Source: Stieleria tagensis (GTDB lineage: Bacteria; Planctomycetota; Planctomycetia; Pirellulales; Pirellulaceae). Taken from it: a stretch of 64,000 nt of DNA. Numbering within the stretch: the stretch's first letter is position 1; the number at the start of each line of letters is the position of its first letter. The stretch covers positions 113,716-177,715 of the forward strand of contig NZ_JAMYFE010000027.1 of the NCBI RefSeq assembly GCF_024129865.1, given 5' to 3'. The translations under genes were made by a program, and so were the position numbers. Below are positions 1-9,214 of the stretch, piece by piece. A model generated the notes under the pieces. It was given only the letters and a program-made list of their open reading frames with translations, was not told where the DNA came from and did not search any database.

Positions 1-288
1 GCCTTCGACCACACGACTGCTCGCTGGTTGCAGCGAAACAATTTCCGCCGGCGCAAAACCGAGCGCGGCTTGCATGCGAAACCGAACCGGTTCTTCGGCA
101 ATATTACAGACCGTTCCCAGTCGGCCGGTTCGCAACGCAATCCCGTTTTGTGAGGTGCGGGAATTCGGATCGCCAGCCGAGGCGCGAGAGAGCAACAATC
201 GCACTGCTTGAAAGAACGTGAATCGAAACGGCTCGTCGGCGAGCCGATCACTCACAGAAACGTTTGTCTTCCTGATCGAGCCGGCCAT
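1..288 (-). CDS. tssG: TssG (ImpH), T6SS baseplate subunit, 5' part only
   Basis: This is the N-terminal 96 residues of a T6SS baseplate wedge protein; the rest lies beyond the left edge. TssG forms the wedge with TssE, TssF and TssK. Translating the minus strand from the ATG at 286-288 gives an open frame to base 1. It carries the family signature FRFTFFQAVRLL near residue 22 and a VRFRMQAALGF segment near residue 70, as in TssG N-termini. The start lies inside the end of tssF (36-bp overlap including its stop), which fits translational coupling and the usual tssF-tssG order. The frame is not in the listed ORFs because it is truncated. Identity is confident; the full length is unknown. Confidence 0.88.
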   Translation of the reverse strand, partial: MAGSIRKTNVSVSDRLADEPFRFTFFQAVRLLLSRASAGDPNSRTSQNGIALRTGRLGTVCNIAEEPVRFRMQAALGFAPAEIVSLQPASSRVVEG

Positions 289-2093
289 CGTGCAATCTCT
301 TGCTCACGCAAACTGCTGCGAAGTGTTGTTCGGGTAAATGAGTTGATGGAAGCATAGAGCGACAGAAATCGCTCCAGGACTGATCCCAGCAGATAGGCGC
401 CGCCGCTGCTAAGGCGTTCTTCATCGATCAAAAGGTCGATGTCCAATCCGCGACAGAGTGTTGATCCACCCGAAGGCGTCTGACATCGGGCGACGCCGGG
501 ACGGCTAACCACCGAACGGATGGAATCGATCCGCTGCTGCGTGTCACCCTGTCCGATAAAATCATACAGGCCTAAAATCTCGCGGATCGCCGCGGCACCT
601 TCGCCCGAATTGAATAATGAAACATGGCCCAATGACAGATGGCTGATCAATCGCCAATACGTGCCTTTTCCAAGCGACGGGCGCTGCGTGACTCGTGGTT
701 GAGTGACGCACTTGGGCGGTTCCAAAGGTCCGCCACGAACGAGTTGAAGCTTGGGCCGACCGCCGCCAAACTCCAATCGTTGGGGAAGATTGCGACTGGT
801 GCATAAAGCGCGAACGTCCAACACCGTGCCGTCGCTTTGGTCTGGGTGGAAATCCAAATCGACCAACGACAAATACATTTCTGTGGCGATGTCGTGCGCG
901 CCACTGCTGAGTTCTGATGGGCGTCGGTGTTGGTGATAAAACCCTCGGCGCTGGCGTTGTTCTCCCGCGTGACGAATCGAATAAAATGGGTGGTACACCT
1001 TTTCATCACGCTGCGAATCAATCGCTGTCACACTTGAAATTCCATGAACTTCGAATGCCCGTGGTTGGCGAGCATCCGGGACCACCCGATACTCTGGCGT
1101 CGCATGGGTGACACGGATCGGTTCACATCGATGTTCAAATAAGTTGACGACCGGTGTGCAACCCGTTCGAATTGTGTCCCGATCAACAAACTGCTCGACC
1201 GCGCCGACGTGTCGTTTCAACAGCACAAATAGATGCAGTGATTGATCAAACCCGGACAACTGCTGTGCCTGAATTCCACGTACGTCGAAGAACATGAATT
1301 TTTCGGGTGCGGCAAAATATTCGGTCAACAGCCGATAGCCACTGAAGGTTCTCGGTTGATCCGGAAACAGACATTCGTCGGCTTCGAATCCGAGTGCCGC
1401 GATTGACTGGGGACTCAATCGGATCGGGTTGGGATCATTCACCGACCGCGCCAAGAGCACTTCAATGGCATCGTTGTTGACCAGTTCGTACAAGTCCATC
1501 GCGGCGTAGGAAATTCCGCGAATGAAAAATCGCAGATGATCAATCTCCATCGATTCCACTTTGATGCCGTCTCGAAAGCTATCAAGTTGCACGTGCAAAA
1601 CCGATTCGGCCTTGGCCAATAGCGGTGACGGCGGACACTGAAAGGGCTGGCATTTGTAGGTTGCGTTGGCCACCGATAGTGGAAACAACTGAATCGGATA
1701 AACCGTTCGATACTGGCATGATCCGTCTTCGGTCGATTCGGTCTGCAGACTCTCTCCGGCAGCGATCTCGTATCCCCCAACCAGATCCGCCTGACGTCGA
1801 TCGAGCGCGAATTCAACGATGGCGGTCGATGGAACGGGCGCCAAATAGTGCGGATACAAGACGCCTAGCAAGGCGTGCGTGATTTCGGGGAAATCATCGT
1901 CCAGTTTCATTCGAGTGCGAGCGGCTAACAGCGCAAACGACTCGATGATTCGCGACACATGCGGATCTTCTGATAAATCGTCGCCCAATCGCAATCGGGA
2001 GGCGATCTTTGGATGCTCCTGGGCAAATTCAGCGCCGAAACGACGCAGATATTGCAGTTCATCGTTGTAATAGGGGAGCAATCGGTCCGTCAT
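252..2093 (-). CDS. tssF: TssF (ImpG), T6SS baseplate subunit
   Basis: This is a 613-aa baseplate wedge protein, close to the usual length of the family (about 590-620 aa). TssF is the large wedge subunit that, with TssG and TssE, surrounds the VgrG hub. The N-terminus carries the family hallmark YYNDELQYLRRFGAEFA at residues 8-24, followed by a segment matching the conserved DPHVSRIIESFALLAARTR block. The start codon overlaps the tssE stop (ATGA at 2090-2093), so the two are translationally coupled, and the 3' end overlaps tssG. Nothing suggests damage. Confidence 0.95.
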   Translation of the reverse strand: MTDRLLPYYNDELQYLRRFGAEFAQEHPKIASRLRLGDDLSEDPHVSRIIESFALLAARTRMKLDDDFPEITHALLGVLYPHYLAPVPSTAIVEFALDRRQADLVGGYEIAAGESLQTESTEDGSCQYRTVYPIQLFPLSVANATYKCQPFQCPPSPLLAKAESVLHVQLDSFRDGIKVESMEIDHLRFFIRGISYAAMDLYELVNNDAIEVLLARSVNDPNPIRLSPQSIAALGFEADECLFPDQPRTFSGYRLLTEYFAAPEKFMFFDVRGIQAQQLSGFDQSLHLFVLLKRHVGAVEQFVDRDTIRTGCTPVVNLFEHRCEPIRVTHATPEYRVVPDARQPRAFEVHGISSVTAIDSQRDEKVYHPFYSIRHAGEQRQRRGFYHQHRRPSELSSGAHDIATEMYLSLVDLDFHPDQSDGTVLDVRALCTSRNLPQRLEFGGGRPKLQLVRGGPLEPPKCVTQPRVTQRPSLGKGTYWRLISHLSLGHVSLFNSGEGAAAIREILGLYDFIGQGDTQQRIDSIRSVVSRPGVARCQTPSGGSTLCRGLDIDLLIDEERLSSGGAYLLGSVLERFLSLYASINSFTRTTLRSSLREQEIARWPARSGRQTFL

Positions 2094-2584
2094 CTTCGTA
2101 CTCCTTTGACCGAGAAATCTCCGCTGGTTGCATCTAGCTTGCTGTCATAAATGACCGGTTCGGGCGCCGGGTCTATTTTCAACATCGCATCGATTCGAAA
2201 TCGTAACGCTCGATCGGTGGGATCATTGGTGTCGGCCAAGGCGACACGAATTTTTGTCAATCGCGGTTCGAAGGTCTCAATCGCACGGGTCAACAGACGC
2301 CGCAACGTTTCCTGCTGTTGGCGGGATCCGGTGTTGATACCGACGCAATCGGGAATGCCGTAGGCAAACAAGGATTGATCGAGCTCTGTTAAGTCAGGCG
2401 GCCAACTCGTTGCACGGCAGCGCGTATTGAGTAGTGCTTGCAGATCGCGTCCCACGCTCTCCTTCATCTGCTGCAGAACCTGAGTCCGATTCATCGGTGA
2501 TTCCGTGCGCCGGTGCGGCTCCAGATCGATCAAGCGATCCAGCACACTGGGAATCAACGGACGGTCATTGGGCAGACGCGACAT
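2090..2584 (-). CDS. tssE: TssE, gp25-like T6SS baseplate protein
   Basis: This 164-aa protein is the gp25-like component of the T6SS wedge, the site from which the contractile sheath starts to polymerise. The open frame extends further upstream, but the ATG at 2582-2584 is chosen. It begins MSRLPNDRPLIPSVLDRLID, the normal TssE N-terminus, and the longer version would overlap most of the end of tagJ in a frame with no family resemblance. A GPW_gp25-type core with LLNTRCR, a YGIPDC segment and an EPRLTKIRVAL segment is visible. It follows tagJ by 10 bp and overlaps the tssF start by four bases. Confidence 0.92.
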   Translation of the reverse strand: MSRLPNDRPLIPSVLDRLIDLEPHRRTESPMNRTQVLQQMKESVGRDLQALLNTRCRATSWPPDLTELDQSLFAYGIPDCVGINTGSRQQQETLRRLLTRAIETFEPRLTKIRVALADTNDPTDRALRFRIDAMLKIDPAPEPVIYDSKLDATSGDFSVKGVRR

Positions 2585-2594
2585 GAAAGTTCGT

Positions 2595-3401
2595 TTACTC
2601 TTTCCGTTCGATGGACTGGAGTTGCATGATGGGCATGTCTTGGTCGCCAACCAACAGCGTTTTCTGACCGCGGCCACGAACGATTTCCGAGTCGGTTTGC
2701 ACCCAATCGGTGCCACGCCCGAGCCGCAGATTTGCGTCGGACGACTGGTTCGGATCGGGATCGAGATAAATTGCCGGCACGTAGACTTCACCGTCCGGGC
2801 CCGATTCAATCGACAACGTCGCTTGCCGCCACAAAAGATCCAAGGGGCGTTTGGGCGGCTGCATCTCCAGTGTTAAAATCTGATTCCAGTCGACCCAAAA
2901 ATATTTGCCGGTTGTTGTGAACACTTCCAACACTGGTGACAGTAGATCATCCAGATCACGCAACTCGTCAATCGCCTGGCCGTTGACTGTGACGGTCGTG
3001 TTCAGATTGGGAGTGTCCATCAACGGTGAAAGCACCTTGGCCGCTGCGGTCGAGTCGCCGCTGCGAACGAGGGTCAGTGCTTGTAGATGCGCTTGCAGCT
3101 TCTCGGACGGCTGTCCCAGGAATTCCGGCACCCGGCCTTGGTAAAAACACTCACGTCGGGCCAATTCCCCGCGAATCAATTGACGCCACAACGCGGCACC
3201 CAACGCCGCTTGCGCGTCTTGATTGCTGACAGTGTCCAGTTGTCGATCGGCGCGATCCAAATTGCCAGCGATGCATGAGAGTTCTGCCAAACGAAATCGC
3301 AATCCGACATCGGCTGGTTTGGCTTTCACCTGCGCCAACGCAGAATCGACGGCATCGTCGATTTGCCCTGCTTGATACAACTCCATCGGAGTGCTTGTCA
3401 T
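2595..3401 (-). CDS. tagJ: TagJ (ImpE), T6SS accessory protein
   Basis: This 268-aa protein belongs to the ImpE/TagJ family. In some T6SSs the family binds TssB and is thought to help the ClpV ATPase recycle the contracted sheath. The N-terminus is helical and TPR-like (LYQAGQIDDAVDSALAQVKAKPADVGLRF area), and the C-terminal half contains the family LDDLLSPVLEVFTTTGKYFWV segment and a run predicting beta structure. A second ATG at codon 6 (MELYQAG) is an equally good start. It sits between the second tssC and tssE, exactly where impE lies in the rhizobial imp locus. No tssH/clpV is visible in the window. Confidence 0.88.
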   Translation of the reverse strand: MTSTPMELYQAGQIDDAVDSALAQVKAKPADVGLRFRLAELSCIAGNLDRADRQLDTVSNQDAQAALGAALWRQLIRGELARRECFYQGRVPEFLGQPSEKLQAHLQALTLVRSGDSTAAAKVLSPLMDTPNLNTTVTVNGQAIDELRDLDDLLSPVLEVFTTTGKYFWVDWNQILTLEMQPPKRPLDLLWRQATLSIESGPDGEVYVPAIYLDPDPNQSSDANLRLGRGTDWVQTDSEIVRGRGQKTLLVGDQDMPIMQLQSIERKE

Positions 3402-3443
3402 GATCGAAACCGCGTTCTGGGGGTGGTTGATTATCGAGGGATT

Positions 3444-5021
3444 TTACGTTCGGCCGATTCGCGTTTGTAAACGTACGCTTCCGACCATTTCGTCCAGTTC
3501 ATAGTGCGGGGCGAGCCGCATCACACAGAAAAATGAACCGGGGTTTCCGGGGTCGGGCTGGACCGTGATGTTGGCTTCGCGCAGCGGTTTACGACTTTTG
3601 ACATCGGCGCTGGCTTCGCGATCGGCGGTGACGTAGTCGATGATCCAGTCGTATAAAATGCGTTGTAAATCATCGGCGGTCGAAAACGACCCTGTCTTGG
3701 TCCGGGCAATGACTTTGACGTAATGAGCGAACCGTGACACGGTCAACATATAGGGCAGCATCGCACTGATTTTGGCATTGGTGTTTGCATCAGCGGTGTC
3801 GTACGTTTTTGGACGTTGTAATGATTGCCCGCTGGCAAACACAGCCATTGGCGTGTCTTTGCAATCACACAGGGGCAACAACCCCAGATCACTTAGCTGG
3901 CGTTCCAAGCTATCGGTCACGGTGACTTCGGTGATCGGTCGTGGGATCACACCTCGCGCATCAGTCGGGAAACTGAGTGCCGGCAAATCGGACACCAATC
4001 CGCCACCGTCGACGTCTTGGCGTAAACCGCGGACGTCGGCCAGCCAACCGCTGTCAGCAAACGAGCGCATCAGCACCGCAGCATAGGCATATCCGGGATT
4101 GCCCCAAAGATAAGCATTGCCATCAGGCCGGCTGACATCTTCCTGAAAGACAAATCGGTCAATGCGACTGCCGTCATCTTCGTAGGGGCCGCGCATTAAG
4201 ATCCGTGGCAGCACCATCGCGAGGAAACGAGAATCTTCGTCGTCTCGCAAGGCATTCCATTTTAAATAATCCGGACGCGACAACCGGGCTGCGTGATCCC
4301 GTGTGATTTGCAGTTCGGCAAAACTTTCCAAATCCAGTAACTCGGGACTGGCGGCCAACAGGATGGGGCAGAATGAACTGGCCGCGACACCGGCCAGTGA
4401 ACGCAGCACCGACAAATCATCGGTGGGACGCTCGGCCGAAACGCGCGGATGCACGTCGTAGTCACCGACGAGAACGCCGAATGGTTCTCCGCCGGGGGAA
4501 CCGAACTCTTCTTCGTAGACTTTCTTGAAGACCGAACTTTGGTCAAACTCAACCGAGCGTTCAAAGTCTTTTTCCAGTTCTTTCCAGCGTGCCGACAGGA
4601 CCCGCACGCGAATCATCGGGTCACTTTCCAGATCCGCCCGATGCACCAGGAACGCTAATCCACGCCAAGACGATTCCAGGCGTTGGAATTTCGGATGATG
4701 CAGGATTGCGTTGACCTGATCGCACAGCAATCGATCGATCTCGGCGATGTCCATCGCCAATCGAGCCAACAGGGATTCTTTTTCGCTTAGTCGATCATCG
4801 TCACGCCACTCGGCACCGAGCCAATGACCGAGCGAATCGGCCACGGTTGTTGCGGACAAAAAAGCACTCAGCGAGGCCGTGGGTCGGCCTGTGGTACCGG
4901 CCGAGGTCGATGACTCGATAGACGTCGTCGGGTCCGCCTCAAGCACCCGCTGCAGCAAAGCGTCGGCGAGCGGAGCAGCGGTCGGCGACGCGTCGTTAGA
5001 TTGAAACTCGGCACGCGACAT
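3444..5021 (-). CDS. Second TssC-type sheath protein (ImpD-like)
   Basis: This 525-aa protein is a paralogue of the neighbouring TssC, with the same core motifs: FQRLESSWRGLAFLV, EFDQSSVFKKVYEEEFGSPGGEPFGVLVGDYD and a C-terminal FAHYVKVIARTKTGSF. It differs by a low-complexity N-terminal extension of about 75 residues and a diverged C-terminus. In the rhizobial imp cluster the corresponding gene, impD, lies between impC and impE, as here. Its role in the sheath is not known to me; a minor sheath, cap or baseplate-proximal subunit are all possible. It follows tssC by 15 bp and is probably co-transcribed with it. Confidence 0.88.
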   Translation of the reverse strand: MSRAEFQSNDASPTAAPLADALLQRVLEADPTTSIESSTSAGTTGRPTASLSAFLSATTVADSLGHWLGAEWRDDDRLSEKESLLARLAMDIAEIDRLLCDQVNAILHHPKFQRLESSWRGLAFLVHRADLESDPMIRVRVLSARWKELEKDFERSVEFDQSSVFKKVYEEEFGSPGGEPFGVLVGDYDVHPRVSAERPTDDLSVLRSLAGVAASSFCPILLAASPELLDLESFAELQITRDHAARLSRPDYLKWNALRDDEDSRFLAMVLPRILMRGPYEDDGSRIDRFVFQEDVSRPDGNAYLWGNPGYAYAAVLMRSFADSGWLADVRGLRQDVDGGGLVSDLPALSFPTDARGVIPRPITEVTVTDSLERQLSDLGLLPLCDCKDTPMAVFASGQSLQRPKTYDTADANTNAKISAMLPYMLTVSRFAHYVKVIARTKTGSFSTADDLQRILYDWIIDYVTADREASADVKSRKPLREANITVQPDPGNPGSFFCVMRLAPHYELDEMVGSVRLQTRIGRT

Positions 5022-5036
5022 CGTGGCTTGGTACTT

Positions 5037-6533
5037 TTAACCACCAAGCTTAGGAATACTGGCGACCATCCGCATGCTGGTTGTCAATTCTTCCATTTGT
5101 AGCCAAGGTCGCATCCAGGCGACTGCGTTGTACGAACCGGGCTTGCCTGGAATCTCTTTGACTTCCACGCGAGCGTCGGCCAACGGGTATCGGGCACGCA
5201 CGTCGCCGGGCGGATTGGGGTCGCTGGTTACATAGTTGTGAATCCAGCGATCCAACCAAGCTTCGCAGTCGCTGGCCTCCATGAACGATCCGATTTTGTC
5301 GCGACCGAGCACCTTCAGGTAATGCGAAAACCGACTGGTCGCCATCATGTAAGGCAATCGAGCGCTGATCGCAGCGTTGGCGGTGGCTTCCGGACGATCG
5401 TACAATTTCGGTTTTTGCGCCGTTTGGGCACCGAAGAACACGGAATAGTCGGTGTTCTTAAAATGGCACAGGGGCAGAAAACCAAGATCGCTGAGTTCTT
5501 TTTCGCGGCGGTCGGTGATGGCGATTTCGGTGGGACACTTCAAATCCATGTCGCCGTCATCGGCTTTGAAAATGTAGGACGGCAATCCTTCGACCTTGCC
5601 ACCATTTTCGACGCCACGGATCGCGGTACAAAACCCTGTCTTGGCAAACGCATCGGTCAATTTTGTACCGAGTACATAGGCCGTGTTCATCCAACAGAAT
5701 TCATCGTGCGCGACGTGAACTGATTCACCTTTTTTGCCCACGGGGACTTCTTCATAGGCGAATTCATCAATCGTTTTGGTGTTCGCACCGTAAGGCAATC
5801 GGGCCAGCGTGCGAGGCATGGTGAGCACGCAGAATCGGCTGTCTTCGCTCTCTCGAAAGCTTTTCCATTTGGTGTATTCAGCGGAATCAAAGATCCGCGC
5901 CAAATCACGTGGTTTGGACAATTCCGTCCATTCATCGAAGCCAAACAGTTGTGGCGCGGTCGCGGAGATGAAGGGGCAGAACGCCGACGCGGCAATGCCA
6001 CTGACGTTGGTCAATAGATCGATGTCTTCGGGATGATTGGTGAATTCATAATCACCGATCAGCGCGCCGTAGGGGGCGCCACCGGGAGTCCCAAATTCGT
6101 CTTCGTAGATCTTTTTGAACAATTGGCTTTGATCGAACTCGATCGCTCGATCCATGTCCTTGAACAGTTCACGCTTGTCGCAATTGAGGACTCGGATTTT
6201 CAACGAATCGCCGGTTTCGCTGTTCATCACCAAATGTTGGAGACCACGCCACGAACCTTCCAATTTCTGGAATTTTTCGTTGTGCATGATCGCAGCCAAC
6301 TGAGTGCTCATTTTCGCATCGATCGCATCGATTGCGGCATTGATCGAACGCATCACGTCCTTGTCAAACGTGACGGTTCCTTTCAGAGCTTCCTCGGTCA
6401 GGGTCTTGATCAATTCTTCGGCGCGGGAACGCTCGGTCTTTTTGGTCGCCGCGATCGCGGTCTCCAATAAACTGGTGCTATTCTCGGTCGTGGTTTGCTC
6501 GGCGGCTTGGCCTTGCGTCTCACCGGAACTCAT
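5037..6533 (-). CDS. tssC: TssC (VipB/ImpC), large sheath subunit
   Basis: This 498-aa protein is the large subunit of the contractile T6SS sheath and polymerises with TssB around the Hcp tube. Family motifs are intact: [15 protein letters not shown] near residue 92, [56 protein letters not shown], and the C-terminal [18 protein letters not shown] block, which forms the strands that knit the sheath together. The start is well supported: an AGGAG lies about 10 bases upstream of the ATG on the minus strand. It follows tssB by 70 bp and precedes a second, diverged tssC. Confidence 0.96.
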   Translation of the reverse strand: MSSGETQGQAAEQTTTENSTSLLETAIAATKKTERSRAEELIKTLTEEALKGTVTFDKDVMRSINAAIDAIDAKMSTQLAAIMHNEKFQKLEGSWRGLQHLVMNSETGDSLKIRVLNCDKRELFKDMDRAIEFDQSQLFKKIYEDEFGTPGGAPYGALIGDYEFTNHPEDIDLLTNVSGIAASAFCPFISATAPQLFGFDEWTELSKPRDLARIFDSAEYTKWKSFRESEDSRFCVLTMPRTLARLPYGANTKTIDEFAYEEVPVGKKGESVHVAHDEFCWMNTAYVLGTKLTDAFAKTGFCTAIRGVENGGKVEGLPSYIFKADDGDMDLKCPTEIAITDRREKELSDLGFLPLCHFKNTDYSVFFGAQTAQKPKLYDRPEATANAAISARLPYMMATSRFSHYLKVLGRDKIGSFMEASDCEAWLDRWIHNYVTSDPNPPGDVRARYPLADARVEVKEIPGKPGSYNAVAWMRPWLQMEELTTSMRMVASIPKLGG

Positions 6534-6603
6534 GGCGAGGTGACTCCTAACAAGCGGTTGGTTGAATCAGATTGAAAGAAAACGCATCCGTACCGGCGGC
6601 GGA

Positions 6604-7110
6604 CTACTCGTCCGTTTCCACACCCAGTTCACCGGAGAGCTGCTTGAGTTGATCGCTATTGCTGAGCACTTGCTCAAGAACATTTTCCAGATCGTCGCTG
6701 CGATCAATCTTGGTCGCCAAGTCACGCAACTTGTCGCGTGTTTCCATCAGTTTTTTGAGCGGATCGACCTTTTCCACCACATTGGCTGGCGCGAAGTCGT
6801 CCATGGATTTGAATTCCAAATTGACCGACATTTCGGTGCCGTCACCGGCCAGCGTGTTTTCGACGCGCATGTTCAAACCAGGCGTCATACGCTGAAGCAC
6901 GTCGTTGAAATTGTCGCGATCGATTTGGATGAATTTGCGATCTTTCAACGGCTTCAACTTGGATGTCGGATCGCCCGAAAAATCACCCATCACACCGACC
7001 ACAAATGGCAACTCTTTGACGAGCTGTGCACCTTCGGTCTCCACCTCATAGGTGATGTGTACCCGAGGTTTACGAACACGATTCAACTTCTGTTGTTGGC
7101 TTTCAGCCAT
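6604..7110 (-). CDS. tssB: TssB (VipA/ImpB), small sheath subunit
   Basis: This 168-aa protein is the small subunit of the T6SS sheath. The frame can be extended upstream by 27 codons, but the ATG at 7108-7110 is chosen. It is preceded by GGAGA at a proper distance and gives the typical N-terminus [19 protein letters not shown]. The conserved [14 protein letters not shown] segment follows (around residue 40), then [19 protein letters not shown] and [15 protein letters not shown]. It lies immediately upstream of tssC. A small hairpin in the 159-bp gap after tssA may separate its expression from the tssA side. Confidence 0.96.
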   Translation of the reverse strand: MAESQQQKLNRVRKPRVHITYEVETEGAQLVKELPFVVGVMGDFSGDPTSKLKPLKDRKFIQIDRDNFNDVLQRMTPGLNMRVENTLAGDGTEMSVNLEFKSMDDFAPANVVEKVDPLKKLMETRDKLRDLATKIDRSDDLENVLEQVLSNSDQLKQLSGELGVETDE

Positions 7111-7225
7111 CTCGAATTCTCCAGACACGCAAATTGCACGGGGCAAACGGAACCCCCAACCACCCGGTTGTAAATCCTGGCCGCCCCCCACGCAAGCTTT
7201 GGCAGGCGGCTATCCGTCAAGAAAG

Positions 7226-7243
7226 CCGTAAAAGCACTTACGG
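7226..7243 (-). terminator. Small hairpin after tssA, possible attenuator
   Basis: A perfect 6-bp stem (ccgtaa/ttacgg) with a 6-base loop lies 27 bases past the tssA stop in the direction of transcription. On the minus strand it is followed by CTTTCTTG, which is T-rich but not a clean U-run. It could weaken read-through from the sigma-factor/tssA genes into tssB, or be incidental. Confidence 0.3.
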
Positions 7244-7269
7244 TGACGATGATCCCGGTCGAGCCCAGA

Positions 7270-8424
7270 TCAATCCTCGTCGTCGTGGTCCGGTTTGACC
7301 GGGATCCCAACGCGTTCGGCGAAATTCTTGAGCACGTCTTCGTCGCGAATCAGAGTGCCCAACAGGGTTGGCAAATCCATTCGCCCGAATTCGACGGCTT
7401 GTTGCAGCATGTAGCTGACCGGTGAATGCGGTTCAGTCTTGCGGAAAAATTCACTGGCTTTGATCAACATCTTGAACGCATCTTCGCGGTTGTTCACTTG
7501 GGCCTGGGCCAAGTCGATGTTTGATGCCCCGTTGTGTGTCATCCCGGTCGTCGATGTGTCGGTGTCGGCTGCGCCCTCATCATCGCTTGACGATGCAGAG
7601 TCACTCTCCAGCAGGTCCCGCGTCAAACTGGTGAACGTTTGTTGGATCGTCTCCAGCGTCCGCCGGATCTGACTGCTAGGCGGTGTGCAATCGTCTTCGC
7701 CATCCACACGGAACTTTGACTCCAAAACATCGGTGAGCGTCGCAAAGGCGGCAACCGTGCTTTGGATTTCCAGACCATAGGCTTGCAGTGAATCGGCGTT
7801 GATCGCTCTGGCGGCCGCGTGGAAGTCGCTTTCGTTGACGTCACCGCCGCCTTGTTCAGTGGCTTGGCGATAGGCGGCAAAGGTCAGCGCATCGTGATCG
7901 GGCACCAACGGGAGTTCTTCCAGCGGCGCGATCAGAGTGCCAGGCCCATCCATGCCGTTCAAACTGGCTAATTGGGATGCGGTGTCCAGGTAGCCGTCGT
8001 CTTCGTCATGCGGTGGATAAATACCGTCCCAGTATTGGTCACACAGTTGGCTGACCAGTTGGAACCCATCCCGCGCACCGGCAAATCCGTTGCAGCGCGT
8101 GTTGGCTTCGATCAACCAAGACGCTACCCACAAATCTTTGGAGTGATTGGCGATGATCTCGCAACACAGATCCAAGACGGACCGCCAGTCCGGTGAGCTG
8201 GGGATTTCAACGCCTTGCCCCTGGTCATTCAGAGCAGCCAATTCGTCATCATCGAACAATGCGTATTCACGGATTTTGCGCTCGGCGTTGACCGCCGCGG
8301 CGCGCGCGTCTTTGGCAGTTTGGAAACGCTCGAAATCCGTTCGCCGCAAATAGCTGCCGCTGGGTGCCTCGTCAGAGATCGGGGCCAACAGGGTTTCGAA
8401 ATCGAGTGTGGGCGAATCGGCCAT
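7270..8424 (-). CDS. tssA: TssA (ImpA), T6SS assembly protein
   Basis: This 384-aa TssA-family protein would prime assembly of the tube and sheath at the baseplate and cap the growing distal end. The N-terminal ImpA domain is clear: FETLLAPISDEAPSG at residues 9-23, then the PDWRSVLDLCCEIIANHSKDLWVASWL region and an FQLVSQLCDQYWDGIYP motif, the family signature. The C-terminal domain carries FFRKTEPHSPVSYMLQQAV, typical of TssA proteins with the short C-terminal type. It lies between the sigma-factor gene (64-bp gap) and tssB, the order tssA-tssB-tssC found in imp loci. Confidence 0.93.
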   Translation of the reverse strand: MADSPTLDFETLLAPISDEAPSGSYLRRTDFERFQTAKDARAAAVNAERKIREYALFDDDELAALNDQGQGVEIPSSPDWRSVLDLCCEIIANHSKDLWVASWLIEANTRCNGFAGARDGFQLVSQLCDQYWDGIYPPHDEDDGYLDTASQLASLNGMDGPGTLIAPLEELPLVPDHDALTFAAYRQATEQGGGDVNESDFHAAARAINADSLQAYGLEIQSTVAAFATLTDVLESKFRVDGEDDCTPPSSQIRRTLETIQQTFTSLTRDLLESDSASSSDDEGAADTDTSTTGMTHNGASNIDLAQAQVNNREDAFKMLIKASEFFRKTEPHSPVSYMLQQAVEFGRMDLPTLLGTLIRDEDVLKNFAERVGIPVKPDHDDED

Positions 8425-8488
8425 TCTGAACTCTCAGTCGGTTCGGTTACTTTGGTCTGGCGAGGAACGCATCGATTAACAATAGCTT

Positions 8489-9214
8489 TCAATCATTGCC
8501 CGTGCGGCGCAGGTGTTGTGCCAGTTGATCCAGGCTTTTCGCATGAACTCGACTGGCCCAGCTTTTACTGATCCCAGCTCTCTCAGCCGCTTCGGTCAAC
8601 GAATAGCCTTCGAAATAAATATTGCTGATCAGACGTTTTGCATCAGCCGGAAGTTCTTCCACGAGTTTACGCAGGGTGGCTTGTAATTCGCGGTTGGCAA
8701 CGACTTTGCTGGGAATTTCATGCTCATCGGGAGCCTGGGCCAAAGCGTTCGAATTGGAATCATCGTCACCACCGGCCAGGTACACGATCGCCAGCCGCTC
8801 GGTCATCCGCCCCAACCAATCGGCATCATCAGCGGAACCCGAACCATCGGTGCCGGCCTCATCAGGTTTCGAATCGGCCTGGAGGACGTCGTCCGCCATT
8901 TCGCGAAAACGCATGCGTCGTATTCGCGATCGACTGGTCCAATTCATTTTGGACACGCCGTCATAGATCGCGCCGCGGACGCGATGATAGGCAAACGTGG
9001 TGAAGCGAACCCCGGCATCGGGATCATACTTCTGTGCGGCTTCGGCCAGTCCCAGTTGTCCGTATGCGATCAAATCGTCTAAGTCCATTGGGATCGGTAG
9101 CGAACGATGGATCCGCAACGCCAACGAGCGGACCAGTCCCTGGGCTTCGTTGATCAATTCCGCCGGTGTATCACCATCGGACAAGCCATCATCGCGCCGC
9201 TGTGAGTCGCTCAT
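8489..9214 (-). CDS. FliA/WhiG-like sigma-70 family factor inside the T6SS operon
   Basis: This is a 241-aa alternative sigma factor. Region 2 is clear (DLDDLIAYGQLGLAEAAQKYDP, then FTTFAYHRVRGAIYDG), and region 4 is a helix-turn-helix (YFEGYSLTEAAERAGISKSW). An acidic linker of about 60 residues separates them. The architecture and motifs are those of the FliA/WhiG/SigB group rather than ECF factors. The ATG at 9212-9214 overlaps the stop of the upstream 121-aa gene (ATGA), so it is translationally coupled; a longer frame exists but is less likely. Its position between the tssM-like and tssA genes suggests that it controls T6SS genes, which is inference. Confidence 0.85.
   Translation of the reverse strand: MSDSQRRDDGLSDGDTPAELINEAQGLVRSLALRIHRSLPIPMDLDDLIAYGQLGLAEAAQKYDPDAGVRFTTFAYHRVRGAIYDGVSKMNWTSRSRIRRMRFREMADDVLQADSKPDEAGTDGSGSADDADWLGRMTERLAIVYLAGGDDDSNSNALAQAPDEHEIPSKVVANRELQATLRKLVEELPADAKRLISNIYFEGYSLTEAAERAGISKSWASRVHAKSLDQLAQHLRRTGND

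Noticed and set aside
6562..7173. 203-aa plus-strand frame opposite tssB
   Set aside because: It is the antisense shadow of tssB, whose family motifs and ribosome-binding site are clear.
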